This document shows positions 21,233 through 34,302 of a DNA stretch of 64,000 nucleotides, piece by piece. This stretch comes from Taxillus chinensis (lineage: Eukaryota > Streptophyta > Magnoliopsida > Santalales > Loranthaceae). The stretch spans positions 54,183,427-54,247,426 of the forward strand of contig CM042089.1 of NCBI GenBank assembly GCA_023512835.1, in the 5' to 3' direction. Within the stretch, counting starts at the first letter, position 1. Every line of letters starts with the position of its first letter. Both the position numbers and the translations under genes were made by a program. Under the pieces are notes generated by a model. That model was given only the letters and a program-made list of their open reading frames with translations, searched no databases and was not told where the DNA came from.

Positions 21233-23730
21233 TGTTGGACCCCATTTTGTCCGGGTTAGACATACTAATCCCATTTTATATTTACCTTTCTACCCATGCC
21301 ATATACCTTGTTGAACATCTCCATAAAGATTCCCCACTACCAAGGAGTGGTTTGGAGCTGATGTTAACCTCAGTTTGCACAAGATGGATACATTGACATG
21401 CACTAGGAAGCCCAAAATTGATAGCCTCTACTACAGGTCTCTGAAGGGCCCCAAGACCAACACCAGGTGATAGAGGATGAAATCTAGAGACTAACGCACT
21501 TGACCGTGCTCAATTCCGACTTAAAATGAAAAAGTTATGGCCAAAACAAGTTTTGTTGGAAAAAGTCAAACCTGCCAAAAGACGGCCAATGCCCCTGGTC
21601 AAACTTCCTGAAAATGTACTTGCGTGAAATTCTCCAAAGCGTCGATTTAGGCAAATACGGGTCTTCCCAAATTATCCCCGCAACATATCCCATTTTGGCA
21701 TTTTAGGTGGGGGCAAAAGGGTAATTAAAAGTTAAAAAGAAAAACTAGACTCGAAGACTCATAGACACGTAGATTTGAAGCCCCGATGCCTGTCTTCGAT
21801 CAGGGAAGCCTTCGAGTCTTCGAAGATTGACCTTTGACCCTTAGCCCATAGACCTTCAACCTTGCTGACACTCAGACCCTTGACCTTCGAAGGTTGACGT
21901 TCAACCCTAAGATTACCTTCAACCCTTTGACCCATTGACCATTGACCTTTGACCCATCGACCGTTGACCTTCGACCCACCGAAACTTCGACCCTACCGAC
22001 ACTTTGACCCTTTGACCTCTAACCTTCGCTGTCTAGCCTCTCTCGCTGGCTCTCTCGCTAATTGCTCACAGGACCTTTTCTCGTTAATTTCTCACGGGGC
22101 ACTTTTGTTATGATCTGGCCATTTGACAGAGCCGTTTTTCAACGCCTGTCGGTCACATGTGCTAATAAAACTTAAAAAAAGACAATCACGAGCTGCACAA
22201 GTCGCTATTCCCTCTGATAAAAGGCAGAATCTGGAAATAAAAAGTACTGTATCAATAATACAGTATTAAATGCTGCAATCAATGCAATACAAGCTAACGC
22301 CTTTAAATCAAGTCTTTTGTCCACGCGAAAAAAACAAAGAAAAACAGGAGACGAAAAAGAAAAAAGGAGAGGGGTCTTGACGAAAAAAAGGAAGAACAGA
22401 GAGAACACCCAGAGAATGCCAAGATTACGCCAAAAAAAGCCAAGCTTTTTCCCCTTGCCCAGATACACACGCCCAGACACTGATTATGCCCAAGCTCTTC
22501 CCTTTCCCCAAATTCTTCACATCTAAAAAAGAAACGCCCAAGCTCATTCCTAAAAAACGCTCCAGTCCAGAGATCACATTCAAAACACCCACGAAAATCC
22601 AAAAAAAAATCCCAATAGTCTTTGTTCCAATCTCTCTCTAAAAAAAAATCCACGAAAATCCCAAAAAAATCCCAAGAGCTTTTCTCCAATCCTTCCCCAG
22701 TTCCAGTCCATCTCCGGTGTCAATTTCAAATTCCGGCCAAACTCCGGCGCGCTGCACAGTCCATCTCCGGTGTCAATTTCAAATACCTTTATTATTGTTT
22801 TTTTATTGTTTGTTTTCACTTCACTTATTTGTATTTTTTTTTTGTTTCCTCTCTTTTAGCGATGTAATCGTTTTTTTTTTTTGCCTGTTTTGTGTATTTT
22901 GCGTTATATACTTATAATATGTAAAAAGCAAAAAAAGAAAAGAAAAGAAAAGAGAAAACAAGAAGAGAAAAAGAAAGAGGCAGCAAAAAAAGAGGCATGA
23001 AAAAAAAGAGAGTGAATGTTTATTTTTATTTTACTTTATTATTTTGTTTGTGGATGTCACAATCACACACGTCACATTATATGTTATTGTGTTGGTTCAT
23101 AGTTTTGTAGTTCTAATTCTTTAAAAAAAAACAAAAAAACATTTTCACAAAAACCAAAAAAAACAAAAAAAAAAACCAAAGAAACAACAAAAGAAAAAAA
23201 ACATTTTCAAACTAAAAACCAAAAAATTTGAAAAAGTGCATATTTTAATTTTTAGGACTTCAATTTTCATAACAAAAACAAAAAAATAACAAAAAGGGGA
23301 AAACAAAACAAAACAAAAAAAACAAAAAAAACCATAACCTTAGAATTTCATTTTTCACTTCAAACAAAAAAAGCAAAACAAAACTTTTAGGTTTCCCTTT
23401 AGAAGTGTCGGATAAATTAATTTTAACCATAACTTTGACAAACAACTTAGCCAAATAAAAAAAACTTAGAGACTTTCTAGGAAAACCATAGTGCCTCGAC
23501 CAAGTCAAAACAGTGAAAAACAAATAGAAACCTTCTCCTCATATTGGTACCGAAAGGGCGCTGTAAGGGTGCTAATCCTTCCCTACATGTAATCAACCCC
23601 CGAACCATTATCTCTAGTAACGTAGACTACCCACATTTTAGGTGACCAACTGCACCCCCAAAAACAGTTGGTGGCAACTTTGTACAATTTCATCATTCGG
23701 TTACGGCCTAGATGAAAACCGGTGATGATA
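21233..23730 (+). repeat. 5' LTR of C
   Basis: TGTTGGACCCC...GATGATA (terminal CA mutated). It contains a TTGACCTTCGACCC minisatellite (21829-22018) and long A/T-rich, purine-skewed tracts (22320-23480). It ends with the conserved GGTACCGAAAGGGCGCTGTA...TTGGTGGC segment. Around 22755-22785 it has a short local duplication where the 3' LTR has about 100 bp of other sequence. Confidence 0.9.
21829..22018 (+). repeat. ACCTTCGACCC minisatellite in C 5' LTR
   Basis: Tandem degenerate copies of TTGACCTTCGACCC. The reverse complement of the same unit forms the U3 minisatellite of the A and B LTRs. Confidence 0.7.
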
Positions 23731-23732
23731 GC

Positions 23733-23750
23733 TGGCGACTCCGATGGGGA
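23733..23750 (+). other. Primer binding site of C
   Basis: TGGCGACTCCGATGGGGA, 2 bp after the LTR. This form is typical of Ogre/TAT elements, which I recall as using a tRNA-Arg primer; the exact tRNA is uncertain. Confidence 0.7.
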
Positions 23751-24840
23751 CAAACACTTAAAGGGTTAGGCCTAGTACTACGATTGGGAGGTTTCCTTTT
23801 ATTATTTTATTTATTTTATTTTATTTTTTACTTGTTTTTCTGTATGATAGTTGTGATTTATATGCTTTAATACCATGATAGTTATGATTTATTACTTTCC
23901 ATACCTGTTGCATTCATACATAACCCTATACTCCGGTTTGTCACAATTTAGGTTAGCAAGGTTTAGTACGGTCCCCTGCGCGTTGATCATTATCCGCAAT
24001 GGGGCCTTGGATTCCTCACTCAAGCTTGAGGTTCTTTTAAGGCTCGTCCTTTTAAGACCCCCCTTCGGTAAATCCCATGGTGTACGGAACCCTCTACAGA
24101 GGAAGTTTGGGAACCAACGAATAAGATAGGTTTAGCAATAAAAGCCCCACAGGGGCATTGACCCACATGTTGTTTGCTCATTACATGCCATGCTAACCTT
24201 TGTTTTGTAGGGTAGTCCTTAAGCCATCCCTTGCACAAATGATTTGCCTTACTATTGGTTTATTCTTTTATCCCATCTATTTATCTTGTTATTGCTATAG
24301 CTATATACTGTTTTACTTATCTCATACAATTGTTCATAGCTTTATTATCCTGTTGTGCTAACTCTATCCCACTATAACATCACTTTGTTACTTACCATGT
24401 TCATTCCTTGTTATTAACATCCATTATGGGTCCACATAGGACACATGTTCTGTTATATTCACCCCCCACACAGTCTTTGGTCACATAGACCATCTTTGTA
24501 CTAGGTGTCTATTCATTCCCCACTTAACATGCAACATTATTCCACATCAGTCCATACTCCATAGGTACCTAAGAGGTGCACCCTTATTCATACATTCATA
24601 GCTCTATAACAATTTTCCCTCATGCATTGCATCACATAGACATGTAGATCCATACATACATGCTTACTCACTCACATGTTCATGCATACATGCATGTCAA
24701 AAACAAAAAACAAGCAAAAGATAACAGAAAAAAAAATAAAGATACAAATAAAAGGGAGCTTACCGCAATCCACTTCTGCCGTAGGCAAGATTGCTCACCG
24801 ATACAACCTCAAATCCCGACAGTAACAACTATCCACTTCA
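23751..24840 (+). other. Leader of C
   Basis: Non-coding, T-rich then A-rich. I see no ORF or structure worth calling. Confidence 0.5.
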
Positions 24841-26379
24841 ATGGCAGAACAAACAGAAAACAGATTTGCTAGTTTGGAGAAAGGCCAACAAGAACTGCAA
24901 AATCAAATAAAGGCCATGATGGAAATGTTGACCAAGATGGCAGCAGACAAAGATAGGGGTCCCACTGAGATGGCCACTGACTAGTCCCCAAGGCAAGCAC
25001 AAGGGGCAACAATGCCTCCCCACTTCAGTCCAATACCCCCACAAGAGTTTAATCCATCCAACAGGAACCCTGGGCCTTCTCATCAAGTCCAATTTACCTC
25101 ACTTGCTCCAAGTAACATGGCCGAAGCGATGGGACTTCATGTACCTCAAGAGGGTGATCAGTCACTATCAATGAAGAAGCTAGAGGAAAGATTCAAAGCA
25201 GTTGAACGAGCATAAGCTTATGGGATGATTAGTCCCCAAGATTTGTGCCTAGTACCCGGCATCATTTTGCCACCGAAATTCAAGGTACCCGACTTTGACA
25301 AGTTTAATGGGTCCCAATGCCCAAAAACACACCTTACTATGTACTGTCGGAAGATGGCTGCCCATGCTAATGATGACAAGCTCCTCATGCATTGTTTCCA
25401 AGAAAGCTTGACTGGGGCACCACTCCGATGGTACATTCAGCTGGAGGGAAGTCATATCAAGACTTGGAGAGACCTCACAATAGCTTTCCTCACACAATAC
25501 AAACACGTCATGGAATTGGAGCTGGACAGGTTGGCGTTGCTATCCTTTGAGAAAGGAACTATTGAAAGCTTTAAAGTCTATGCGAGAAGATGGAGGGAGG
25601 CAGCTATAGAAGTTCAACCCCCATTAACTGAAAGGGAGTTGACCACAATGTTTATCAAAACTTTGAAAGGGGTACACTATAAAAAGCTGATAGGTAACGT
25701 ATCCAGCAACTTCTCAGATCTAGTGCTTTCAGGGGAACGTATTGAAGACGGTGTAAAAGAAGGGAAGCTTCATGGTGATACGTCAGACACATCCAAGAAG
25801 TCTGCACAGACGGGGAAAAAGAAAGAACCAGATGTCCAGTCAATTTCGCAAGGCACTCCTATGCGTCAAGGCAACTTTGGGATATATCCCAGTTTATACC
25901 CCACACCTGGATCCTATGTAGGGCCACCCCCAATGATAGCCTATGCAGCGCCGACACTTCCATACTTAGCATATCAACCACAAGGGGGAGCTCCTTACCA
26001 TTTTCCACCAAATTCAACTCCAACCATGCAACCAGAAACCCAACAAACCCCTGCCAGGCCGAGCCAAACCATCAATAGACCTCGGAATGAATTCAATAAA
26101 CTCCTTATGACCTATTCTGAGCTGTATCAATGACTCCTGGAAGCCAGAATGGTGACTCTAATTCCAACCATAGAAGTGAAACAGCCACCCCCTGCATGGT
26201 ATAAGTCGGAGGCCTGATGTGCCTATCACAGCAATGGAGCGGGGCATAACATTAAAAATTGCTTGGCCCTCAAGAAAATTGTCCAACAATTAGTAAGGGC
26301 CAAATGGTTCAACTTTTCAAAACCGTCCGTTGAACCGAGTATCACCTCAAACCCATTACCAGAATATCCAAGCCAATAA
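24841..26379 (+). pseudogene. Ogre/TAT-type Gag of element C with in-frame stops
   Basis: A single frame of 512 codons interrupted by TAG (24982), TAA (25213), TGA (26131) and TGA (26216). The N-terminus (ENRFASLEKGQQELQNQIKA) looks like a coiled coil. From about codon 129 the classical Gag capsid-like domain begins: PPKFKVPDFDKFNGSQCPK, then KMAAHANDDKLLMHCFQESL, TGAPLRWY and QPPLTERELTTMFI. A Pro/Gln-rich linker follows. Near the C-terminus lies CAYHSNGAGHNIKNC, a CX2HX5HX4C knuckle-like motif usual in this lineage. The frame is otherwise unshifted, so the four stops may be the only lesions. Gag forms the particle that packages the RNA. Confidence 0.85.
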
Positions 26380-28230
26380 ACAATGGAGCCACAGAAGTTT
26401 AGGATGTTGTGAGAAAACTCTCTAGGGATGTGGCAATTCTCTGTTGTTTTGTGTGTGTTTAGAAAAATAATCACTCTTGTTTGGTTTTATTAAGTTTATT
26501 TTTACCTACAATTTTTGTGTGCAACGTCTGTCACTACTTGTTTACTCTTTTCGCACGGGTAATAGGTCCAAACCAGGGCATATCAAGCCAAAGAAACCTA
26601 ACCCATTTCGGTTGCACCTCAAACTCCAAGCAGATCAGAAGAGCATGTTAGTATAAAAGACAACGAAATTATCCCTATGTCAAACTGGGGCACGACAAAG
26701 TTCCTTCTATCATTGAAAGTTCATTCTTGTCCACTTTGAGAAAGACTTTGATTGTTTAAAATGAAGAGAGGCCATCTTTCACTACCTCGTGATACTACCC
26801 TCGCTAGCCCTTTTGAGCCTGACTAAATTCTTCTTATATATAACCTGATCCATAGTTCACCCGACACTGGGACTAGTTTTGAATGTCAAGATGCCACACA
26901 TGGGCAATTATTAAGTAAAAGCAAAAAAAAAAAAAAAAAAAAGGAGAATGAAAGAAAAAAGAAATATTTTGAATATCACAAATTGGGACACTATTATGAA
27001 ATCCCCTAACACTGGGGGCAGTGCAAAAAAAATCATTTGAGCAACAATAATGTCCCAAACTGGGGCAAATTTTTGACAAACAAAAAGGGAGAGTCCAGTC
27101 TGAACTATGGATCATAACCAGCCTAGAATATGTTTGAGCCTGTTATATCCCTTTCTTGATAAACCCAATAGCCCAATCTACGTTACAGTCCTAAGAAAGT
27201 CCTCTCAGATTAAATGATCAAAGTTATTTCTCATATGCGCAATTTGGAACAGTGTTATAGAGATCAAGGATGCAATGCGGACTTGATGATAACTCGCAAG
27301 GGCATCAAGGGTAAAATACAAAGCCACCTACAAGTAGAAGGAACAACAAGCAGAAAACAAGGCAAGCTTAATGAAAACCCAAAAAGGGCACTAGGAGCAA
27401 AAGTGAAAAGCCACAAAAGGAATGTCAGGCACTCAAGACCCGAGAGCAGCCAACATCGAGCCTCAGGACTGACACACTCAGGCACCCTAATACCAAGCCC
27501 AACCAATCCTTTCAAATCAACTCCCTACACCGCAATGCACAAAGACAATCCAACCGACAAGTGGAAACTCTGATAAGTCCCTAGACCTCATGGGGAAACA
27601 AGCAAACCATATTCTTCAACCTAGCCCCAAGCACTAACTCAAACTATCAGAATTCCCATTCAGCCCAGTCAATCAGGGCTTGAAATAAAATATATCCCAA
27701 GTTGAAAGCTATACCAAGTTAACTCAAACATTATTACCTCTATCAGAAGAGGACAACAAGTTGTGACTAAACATACTCCAAACACTAAAAAAAACAAAAA
27801 AAATGTTTTCATCAAAGCTTTGTTTCAATTCAAAATTTTACATTAGTGTGTTTAAATAAACAGCCTATTCCCCAGAAGGGTTCCTCGGAATGTCATTCAA
27901 CAACTTTGGTCTAGGTAGATAATTGTGGCCCCAAGAGAATATTGCCTCCAAAAAAATCAAACAAGTTCCCCCTAGTAGGCCACACTTCGAGAGAACTACG
28001 AGTCCAAAAAGTATCCCAACGCCACTAGCGGGTTAAGCTCCCTTAATAAATCTTGCAAACATCATATATCATTCCATGACCATGCATTCATGCAAACATC
28101 AGGTACCTCAGACTTTTAAATTGTGCATATATGCACCTATCATACAAAGATCCAGCATCAAGCAATCATTTTAGCAACATGCATCATTATGCATCATCAT
28201 ACATCATCACATAAAGTATCTAAACTCGGG
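26380..28230 (+). other. C interior without recognisable genes
   Basis: This is where pol should be. I see only phrases such as AACTGGGGCA repeated several times (about 26685, 27058) and a poly-A run (26924-26942). The 119-codon ORF at 27214-27573 is basic and matches nothing I know. Confidence 0.5.
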
Positions 28231-28254
28231 GCGGTCCAGGTTTCTTTCACTTAA

Positions 28255-28745
28255 GCTTCTTCTTAACACAAACTGGTTTTAGTATTTCTTTTCAATTTCA
28301 TGTGCCTAGCTTCTTCCTAAACAGACTGAATTAGCTAATTTCTCTCTTGTGAACTTCTTCTTGACACAAACTAGTTTTAACTCATTTCTTTTCAATTTCA
28401 TGTGCCCAGCTTCTTCCTGAACAGACTGGAATTAGCTAATTTCTCTCTTGTGAGCTTCTTCTTAACATGAACTGGTTTTAGCTCATTTATTTTCAATTTT
28501 GTGTGCCTAGCTTCTTCCTAAACAGACTGGAATTAGCTAATTTCTTTCTTTTGAGCTTCTTCCTGACACACACTGGTTTTAGCTCATTTCTATTTATTTT
28601 TTGTGTGCCTAACTTCTTCCTGAACAGACTGGAATTAGCTAATTTCTTTCTTTTGAGCTTTTTCCTAACACAAACTGGTTTTAGCTCGCTTCTTTTTCGT
28701 TTTGTGTTTCTAGCTTCTTTCTGAACAAACTGGAATTAGCTACCT
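28255..28745 (+). repeat. Tandem repeat upstream of the C 3' LTR
   Basis: About 4.5 copies of a 101-bp unit made of two related halves, one with CTTCCTRAACAGACTGGAAT and one with CACAAACTGGTTTTAG. Unit starts are near 28310, 28410, 28511, 28612 and 28714. Confidence 0.85.
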
Positions 28746-28919
28746 TCTTTCAATCCTAGGCCGTTAGACTTTCCTTTTCCCCGAGGTAACCAGGATTTCT
28801 CTTCCCGCCATCCAATTGTGTCAACCAAACCACAGCAACAGGTAAGTCAGGTAGGCACTCCAACCCGTCCAAAATGAGTTCCTCTTATCTTTATGCACTG
28901 TTTGTATACAAACAATGCA

Positions 28920-28933
28920 TAAAGAGGGGCAGC
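28920..28933 (+). promoter_or_regulatory. Polypurine tract of C
   Basis: TAAAGAGGGGCAGC abuts the 3' LTR start TGTTGGATCCC, the usual plus-strand primer position. Confidence 0.75.
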
Positions 28934-31528
28934 TGTTGGATCCCATTTTGTCCGAGTTGGACATACTAACCCCATTTTATATTTACCTTTCTTCTTATGC
29001 CATATACCTTGTTGAACATCTCTATAAAGATTCCCTACTAGCAAAGAATGGTTTGGAGCTAATGTTAACCTCAGTTTGCACAAGATGGATACATTGACAT
29101 GCACTGGAAGCCCAAAATTGATAGCCTCTACTATAGGTCTCTAAAGGACCCAAGACCAACACCAAGTGATAGAGGATGAAATCTAGAGACTAACGTACTT
29201 GACCGTGCTCAATTCCGACTTAAAATGAAGATGTTATGACCAAAACAAGTTTCATTGGGAAAAGTCAAACCTGCCAAAAGATGGTCAATGCCCCTGGTCA
29301 AACTACCCGAAAATGTACTTGTGCTAAATTCTCCAAAACATCGATTTAGGCGAATACGGATTTTCTCAAATTATCCCCGCAACATATCCCATTTTGGCAT
29401 TTTAGGTGGGGGTCAAAGGGTAATTAAAAGTAAAAAAAAAACTAGACTCGAACTCTCGTCGACGCGTAGACTCGTAGATTCGAAGCCCCGAAGCCTGTCT
29501 TCGACCAGGGAAGCCTTCGAGTCTTTGAGGATTGACCTTCGACCCTTAGCCCATAGACCTTCGACCCAGCCAACACTCCGACCCTTGACCTTCAAGGGTT
29601 GACATTTGACCCTAAGATTACCTTCGACCCTTCGGCCCTTCGACCCGTTGACCGTTGACCTTCGACCCACCAAAACTTTGACCCTGCTGACACTTTGACC
29701 CACCAAAACTTTGACCCTGCTGACACTTCGACCCTTTGACCTCTGACCTTCGCTATAAGGCCTCTTTCGCTGGCTCTCTCGCTAATTGCTCACGAGATCT
29801 TTTCTCGTTAATTTCTCACAAGACACTTTTCTTATGAGCTGGCCATCTGACAGAGCCGTTTTTCAACGCCTGTCGGTCAAATGTGCTAATAAAACTTAAA
29901 AAACGACAATCACGAGCTGCATAAATCGTTATTCCCTTCGACAAAAGGCAGAATCTGGAAATAAAAAATATTGCATCAATAATATAGCATTAAATGTTGC
30001 AATCAATGCAATACAAGCCAATGCCTTTAAATCAAGTCTTTTGTCCACGCGAAAAAAGAAAAGAAAAAAAGGAGACGAAAAAGAAAAAAGGAGAGGGGTC
30101 TTGACGAAAAAAAGGAAGAACAGAGAGAACGCCCAGATTACGCCAAAAAAACGCCCATGCTTTTTCCCCGTGCCCAATTACACATGCCCAGACATTGATT
30201 ACACCCAAGCTCTTCCCTTTCCCCAAAGTCTTCACATCCAAAAAAGAAACGCCCAAGCTCCTTCCTAAAAAATGCTCCAGTCCAGAGATCACATTCAAAA
30301 CACCCATGAAAATCTAAAAAAAATCCCTTGAGTCTTTGTTCTAATCTCTTTCTAAAAAAACCCACGAAAATGCCAAAAAAATCCCAAGAGCTTTTCTCCA
30401 ATCCTTCCCCAGTTCCAATCCATCTCCGGTGTCAATTTCAAATTCCTGCCAAACTCCGGCGTGCTGCACAGGGCAAGTTCCTAGCTTTCCATCAAATTTG
30501 GAGTTTCTTCCAGCGCTACCGACGCCAACAGGAGAGCTCAGACGTGGTGATCAACAAAGTCGGTTCAGCTACCATTATTACTAGTTTTTTTATTGTTTGT
30601 TTTCACTTCACTTATTTGTATTTCGTTTTATTTTCATTTGTTTTTTTGTTTTTGTTTCCTGTCTTTTAGCGATGTAATCATTTTTTTATTTATGCTTGTT
30701 TTGTGTATTTTGCGGTATATACTTGTGATACGTAAAAGAAAAAAAAAGAAAAGAAAAGAGAAAACTAGAAGAGAAAAAGAAAGAGGCAACAAAAAGAGAG
30801 GCATGAAAAAAAAAGAGTGTGAATGTTTATTTTTATTTTACTTTGTTATTTTGTTTGTGGATGTCACAATCACACACGTCACATTATATGTTATTATGTT
30901 GGTTTGTAGTTTTGTAGTTCTAATTCTTTAAAAAAACAAAAAAAAACGTCTTCACAAAAACAGAAAAACAAAAAAACCCAAAGAAACAACAAAAGAAAAA
31001 AACATTTTCAGACCAAAAACCAAAAAATTTGAAAAAATGCATATTTTATTTTTTAGGACTTCAATTTTCATAACAAAAACAAAAAAACAAACAAAAAGGG
31101 CAAAACAAAACAAAACAAAAAAAACAAAAAAACCATAACCTTAGAATTTCATTTTTCACTTCAAACAAAAAAAGCAAAACAAAACTTTTAGGTTTCCCTT
31201 TAGAAGTGTAGGATAAATTAATTTTAACTATAACTTTGACAAACAACTTAGCCAAATAAAAAAACTTAGACTTTCTAGGAAAACCATAGTGCCTCGACCC
31301 AGTCCAAACAGTGAAAAACAAATTGAAACCTCCTCCTCCTATAGGTACCGAAAGGGCGCTGTAGGGGTGCTAATCCTTTCTTACACGTAACCAACCCCCG
31401 AACCTTTATCTCTAGTAACGTAGACTACCCACATTTTAGGTGACCAACCGCACCCCCAAAAACAATTGGTGGCGACTCTATACAATTTCATCATTCGGTT
31501 GCGGCCCGGACGAAAATCGATGATGACA
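28934..31528 (+). repeat. 3' LTR of C (2595 bp)
   Basis: TGTTGGATCCC...GATGATGACA, followed by the duplicated ACGTG. It shares the minisatellite (29530-29745) and A/T-rich tracts of the 5' LTR. It has a segment at about 30470-30570 that is absent from the 5' copy. Confidence 0.9.
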
Positions 31529-32402
31529 ACGTGCAGTGATATTTTTGCATCGGAGCCTTCTAGACTTAGTTCTAAAGCTTGTGGCAAAATCCTATGGCAT
31601 TTGGAGCTTGCACGTCACAAGGGTCTTTGTCACGTGCAGCCATATTTTTGACCCGACTTCTTCGTTTTGTCATTCTGATAATCTTTTCCTAAAGGACCAT
31701 GTTCAAATTGTGGGTATTTTGTCCTGTGTGGGAGCGGAGTGGTTATTACATGTTTTATTTATCAAAACTACATCGTTTTGGTGATGGGTTTCATTTATCA
31801 AAACTACGTCATCTTGATAGTGGGTTTCATTTATCAAAACAATGTCGTTTCGATGATGGGCTTCACTTATCAAAACTACTTCGTTTTGATAAGTGAGGTG
31901 TCTATATAAGGAGGAGGAGCTCTCTTTGTTTTAGGTTTGGGGTTTTTGTTGTCAGCCGTCGCAGTCGTCACAGAGGGAGAGAGAGAGAGAGAGTTCCTGA
32001 TCGTTGCTGATGTGGTGACTCGCGTGGGTGGACAGCGACTAGCATGGGAGCAAGAGCAAAGAGAGTCTTCCTGAGGTAGGGGTTCTGTCTCTTCTAGTAC
32101 CCATTCCGGGATTAGGCCCTGTGGTAGACGAAATCGTAGATTGTTATTGTTAATATATATATATATATATATATCCATATAGGTGTGATCTCCTATATGG
32201 ACGTTAGCCTTCAATGGCATATTTTATTTGGATATAATATTGAGTTCGGGGTTGAGGGATTTTGGGTTCGTTCTCGGGGCAAAGGACCCTAGGGGCTGTC
32301 GGGGTGTCTGCGCTGTTCGTTTTGTGGTTGGATTCATTAGGATTAGTTCTGCGGTAGGGCCGTGTGGAGAAACCTTAGGGTTTCTAGGGGAGTTTTGTTT
32401 CG
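31529..32402 (+). repeat. 3' LTR of D, second part
   Basis: Resumes at the G-box (ACGTGCAG). It has four ACGT dyads (31761, 31797, 31833, 31869), a TATA box (31903-31909), donor-like AGGTAGGGG (32076) and the CCATATAGG hairpin (32175-32200). The right boundary with the next insertion is approximate. Confidence 0.75.
31761..31909 (+). promoter_or_regulatory. Four ACGT dyads plus TATA box in D LTR
   Basis: Dyads start at 31761, 31797, 31833 and 31869, several with decayed cores, then TATATAA at 31903. Confidence 0.65.
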
Positions 32403-33520
32403 TGAACAGTACCCGCACCCCTTATTTGACTTCTTAATAATAATAATAATCGTAAAAATAATCAAAATGGAAGTCCCACATTGAAACTTTTGTAAAAACT
32501 TCCTCCCCATGACTCCTATATAAGGGGTCCTCTCCCCTTTCCAAAACACACCATCATCAAATACACACAACTCTAAAAAAGATAGTAGAGTGTAAAATTA
32601 ACTGTGGTTCTAAAAGAGAACTGCGGTTATAGTCAAATTAATCTTTTCCTTCTTTTGCAGAAAAAGGAGGCATTTGGGAAAAGGGCGCCCTTAGTCCACG
32701 ATATTCCAGGTTTTTATTCTTTTCCTTCTTTAGTTTTTATTATTATTTTGTGTAGGAAATTAGTATTTAGTTGGTAATTAAATTTAGCATAATTAGTTAG
32801 TTAGTTTTTTTTAAATTTAGCATAATTAGCATAATTTCAATTAGTTAATTTTAGCATATTTAGTTAATTAGTTAGTTAGTTTTTTAATTTAGTATAATTA
32901 AATTAGCATAATTAGTCAATCCCATTTTAATAATAAGTTTGTAATTAAACTTTTCAAATTTAGACATGTAAATAGTAATTAAGCCTGGTAATTAATTAAC
33001 TAGCGCGTAATGAATTAAATAACATTAGTAATTAGATAAATTAGTAATTAACTTTTATTATTAATTTTCATATTTAAAATTTAGTAAATAATTAGACTAA
33101 TTTAAATAATTAGTAATTAAATTATGATAATTAAATTTAACTTTAAACTTTTAATTTAATAATTAGCACGTACGTAGTAATTAAACCTGTTAACTAATTG
33201 ATTAGCATGTAACGAATTAAAATAACATTTTAATAATTAGATAATTAATAGGTAATTAGTACCTAGATTAACATGTGATTTTTTTTAAGTAATAGAAAAA
33301 ATAGAAACCTCCTCCTCCTAAGATAGGTACCGAAAGGACGTTGTAGGGGTGCTAAAACCTTCCCGACATGTAACCAACTCCCGAATCCACCTCTGGTAAC
33401 GTAAACCATATTTGAACTACTCAAGGTAGAGGGTATCCAACTGTACCCCGAAAATAGTTGGTGGCGACTCTGTATATTTTATCATTTGGTTTTGGCCCAG
33501 ACGGAAACAAGTGATAACAA
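32403..33520 (+). repeat. Solo or truncated Ogre/TAT-like LTR nested in D's LTR
   Basis: The 3' end (about 33300-33520: GGTACCGAAAGGACGTTGTAG..., GTTGGTGGCGACTCTG, ending GTGATAACA) matches the end of C's LTRs. It has a TATATAAG box near 32517 and an AATTAG-rich low-complexity middle (32740-33290). No clear 5' boundary or target duplication was found, so the start is approximate. Confidence 0.6.
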
Positions 33521-34302
33521 TGTTAATTGTAATTTGTGTGATGACTGTAGATTTCATGTGTTAGGTGATGTCATGTAAATGCTTATCACTGTGTTATGCT
33601 TGTAAGTGTGATTATGAGCCTGTGTGGCTAATTGTAGAGCCTGTGTGGCTAATTGTGAGCATGTCTAGCGGATTGCCTGTGTGGCTAATTGTGAGCCTAT
33701 GTGGCTGTGATTGTGAGCCTATGTGGCTGTGGTCATGGGCCTGTGTGGCTGTGGTTGTGGAATCCTGTGTGGCTCTGGAAATAGTTGTATTTGTTTGTGG
33801 CTTGTGTGTGTTGACATTGAATAATGTGGGTTATTACCTGATTATATATTAATGCCACGACACTGCACTTGTGCACGTACTCATGTAGATGCTAAGAGCA
33901 TGGGATGGGTTGGGGAGACATGATCCCTAGTGAGCTGTGGTTGCTGACCCCTCCTACTGTGTTTTGTTTTCTTTCCGGAAACCTACAGGCGTTAGGTGGA
34001 AACACTGAAGTGGAAGACAGTTGCTTGATGGCTTTGTTTAATTTTAATTTATGGCACTATTATAACCCCAATGGGGAGATGTTATAAAAGGATTTTTAAA
34101 TTAATAAAGTATTGTGGTTTTCCGATGGACAACTATTCTGGTTTGAATGCAAAACAATATATATGATTTTATTTTTATGAATATCTATTGAGGATGTTGT
34201 GATATCTCAAGTGGAATGTTGTATCCTAACCCCTTATCCATCCATGAGGGTAAAGGGGAGTCACGACCCGGTTTCCTCAGGTTGAAAATCTAGGGCGTGA
34301 CA
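33521..34302 (+). repeat. 3' LTR of D, third part
   Basis: Contains the GCCTGTGTGGCT minisatellite (33600-33790) and a mutated acceptor-like site (CTTTCCGG near 33975). It ends AGGGCGTGACA. Adding the three parts gives about 1.84 kb, the usual length for this LTR type. Confidence 0.8.

Larger units (their letters stand above)
21233..31528 (+). mobile_element. Element C: Ogre/TAT-like gag-only LTR retrotransposon
   Basis: Two long LTRs (2498 and 2595 bp) flank a 5.2-kb interior. Target duplication is ACATG / ACGTG, within a G-box of D's LTR. It has a primer site TGGCGACTCCGATGGGGA and a polypurine tract before the 3' LTR. The only protein is a Gag of the Ogre/TAT type with in-frame stops. No protease, RT, RNase H or integrase is present, so it is non-autonomous. 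Confidence 0.9.

Noticed and set aside
22303..22689. 128-codon Phe-rich minus-strand ORF in C LTR (also 30138-30401)
   Set aside because: Arises from A-rich tracts of the LTR; no conservation of frame between the two LTRs.
24660..24872. 70-codon ORF in the C leader
   Set aside because: Lys/Asn-rich, overlaps the Gag start out of frame; no support.
27214..27573. 119-codon ORF in element C as a gene
   Set aside because: No recognised domain, one copy, in the region where pol was lost; kept only as part of an unassigned stretch.
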